The notes beneath the pieces were generated by a model. That model searched no databases, was not told the DNA's origin, and was given only the letters and a program-made list of their open reading frames with translations. Both the position numbers and the translations under genes were made by a program. This document shows positions 4,753-5,489 of a stretch of 5,489 bases of DNA, one piece after another. Numbering within the stretch: the stretch's first letter is position 1; every line of letters starts with the position of its first letter. This stretch comes from Acidobacteriota bacterium (GTDB taxonomy: Bacteria; Acidobacteriota; Terriglobia; UBA7540), in the NCBI GenBank assembly GCA_003165615.1, contig PLWR01000666.1, forward strand, positions 355 to 5,843, read 5' to 3'.

Positions 4753-5154
4753 TCACCATACTGTCTGGATGTTTGTGGACTGTATGCGGCCGTCTCGACT
4801 GATGACGGGCACTCGCAAATAAACGGCAGTGGCCGCCACAATCCGATCAGGCATGTCCGGCACTTCCGCGCGGGGGACCTGGCGCATCGCTTCAACTACG
4901 CCAGCGGTAATGGGAGCTTCTTCGATAACATATTCGGGATCAGCCAGGGCGGCTTTCAAGTCCTCGTAAGCGGACACCGGTAGGCGGTTTTTCTCGACCA
5001 AATAGACAATTTCGGCAAGGCTGATGGGGGATAATGCAATGTCATGGCCGGCTTGGGCGGCATTGTCCATGAAGGTCCGCGCCGTAACCGACAGGCGCGG
5101 ATTCTTGTGCAGATACCATAGGGCCGCGTGCGTATCGGCAACGCCGACTATCAT
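4753..5154 (-). CDS. VapC-type PIN-domain toxin
   Basis: The 133-residue protein is a standard-length PIN nuclease. Acidic active-site residues are visible in order: Asp7 in VADTHAALWYL, Glu48 in SLAEIVYLVEK, Asp103 (with Asp100) in PDMPDRIVAATA, and Asp121 in VISRDGRIQ. Such proteins bind Mg2+ or Mn2+ and cleave RNA, often tRNA or rRNA, when free of antitoxin; the particular target cannot be read from sequence. The ATG overlaps the antitoxin stop by four bases (ATGA), which fixes the start and implies coupled translation. The gene converges on the DUF433-DUF5615 operon. All four catalytic acids are present, so the toxin looks functional. Confidence 0.9.
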   Translation of the reverse strand: MIVGVADTHAALWYLHKNPRLSVTARTFMDNAAQAGHDIALSPISLAEIVYLVEKNRLPVSAYEDLKAALADPEYVIEEAPITAGVVEAMRQVPRAEVPDMPDRIVAATAVYLRVPVISRDGRIQSTNIQTVW

Positions 5155-5399
5155 GGAAGATCCTCGCCGAAGCCGCGAAACATTTCCCGGCGGTTCTCGT
5201 CGATCTCCTCCTCAGTCGGACCAGGACCATACTTGGCAAGCAGCCCATAGGCCGATTTCTTAGGCTTGACCGGCTGAGTGGGGGCCTCAGCGAGAAACTT
5301 GTCAAGAGCCTCGCGAACGAGCGCCTCGGGCGAGAGTCCCTTGGCCTTGGCCGCCGCCATGAGCCGGGCTTCTTCCCGAAGTGGCAAAGTGATGGTCAT
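5151..5399 (-). CDS. VapB-like antitoxin paired with VapC
   Basis: The 82-residue protein MTITLPLREEARLMAAAKAK, then GLSPEALVREALDKFLAEAP, has an N-terminal strand and two helices of an RHH-like DNA-binding fold. A C-terminal tail follows with SAYGLLAKYGPGPTEEEIDENRREMF in two parts (49-74), which probably wraps the toxin; YGLLAKYGPGPT followed by EEIDENR is a frequent tail of VapB proteins of this type. The ATG at 5397-5399 is preferred over an upstream one at 5480: it begins the fold and has AAAGGGG seven bases before it (5407-5413), while the extra 27 residues are basic and unstructured. It is the first gene of the VapBC operon. Confidence 0.85.
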   Translation of the reverse strand: MTITLPLREEARLMAAAKAKGLSPEALVREALDKFLAEAPTQPVKPKKSAYGLLAKYGPGPTEEEIDENRREMFRGFGEDLP

Positions 5400-5433
5400 T
5401 GATCGGCCCCTTTCGTCGTTATGCCTCCTTGAA

Positions 5434-5462
5434 ATCTTACGCGAAAAGCGGCTTGCAAGCAA
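5434..5462 (-). promoter_or_regulatory. Candidate promoter of vapBC with palindrome over the -35 region
   Basis: On the minus strand TTGCTT (5457-5462), 17 bases, then TAAGAT (5434-5439). Both boxes are imperfect. A perfect 10-bp palindrome GCTTGCAAGC (5451-5460) overlaps the -35 box and could be an operator for the antitoxin. An AAGGAGG at 5424-5430 lies too far (24 bases) from the chosen ATG to serve it. Confidence 0.3.
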
Positions 5463-5489
5463 ACCAGCGTATCGAGCCATGCATAATGT

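Overview
This window appears to come from a moderately high-GC bacterium. There is no tRNA, rRNA or phage gene. A Ser/Thr kinase fused to an FGE-like (SUMF1-like) domain and TPRs, a dense set of type II toxin-antitoxin (TA) modules, and dispersed palindromic repeats fit an uncultivated lineage of the Planctomycetota, Hydrogenedentota, Verrucomicrobiota, Acidobacteriota or Chloroflexota kind. I cannot assign the phylum from the sequence alone.

Layout. Bases 1-2051 (+) hold the 3' part of a large signalling protein: the end of a Ser/Thr kinase domain, a linker carrying a perfect 28-bp palindrome inserted in frame, one membrane segment, an FGE-like domain that lacks the catalytic cysteines, and seven TPRs. 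Converging on it (2147-2851, -) is a small proteasome-like Ntn-hydrolase with much lower GC than its neighbours, probably an acquired gene.

From about 2900 to the right edge the window is an island of TA modules. These are an RHH antitoxin with a RelE/ParE toxin (3054-3570, -), the C-terminal stump of an XRE/HigA-like antitoxin (3690-3815, -), a DUF433-DUF5615 pair (4074-4627, +), and a VapB-VapC pair (4753-5399, -). Each intact pair has overlapping reading frames, the usual sign of translational coupling. The RHH-RelE operon has a well-formed promoter with a 15-bp palindrome over its -10 box, as expected for antitoxin autorepression.

The gaps between the modules are filled by repeats. A 60-bp repeat (module A) occurs three times, always on the same strand and once in each gap beside a TA module. 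Two copies are followed by a palindromic module built on GTGGCACAGGCA / TGCCTGTGCCAC. The TA genes differ in strand but the repeats do not, so the repeats behave as units independent of the genes. They may have served as recombination sites for gain, loss or erosion of modules; the antitoxin stump ends close to one of them.

The most interesting points are the repeat-punctuated TA island, the in-frame palindrome in the kinase gene, and the low-GC proteasome-like gene.
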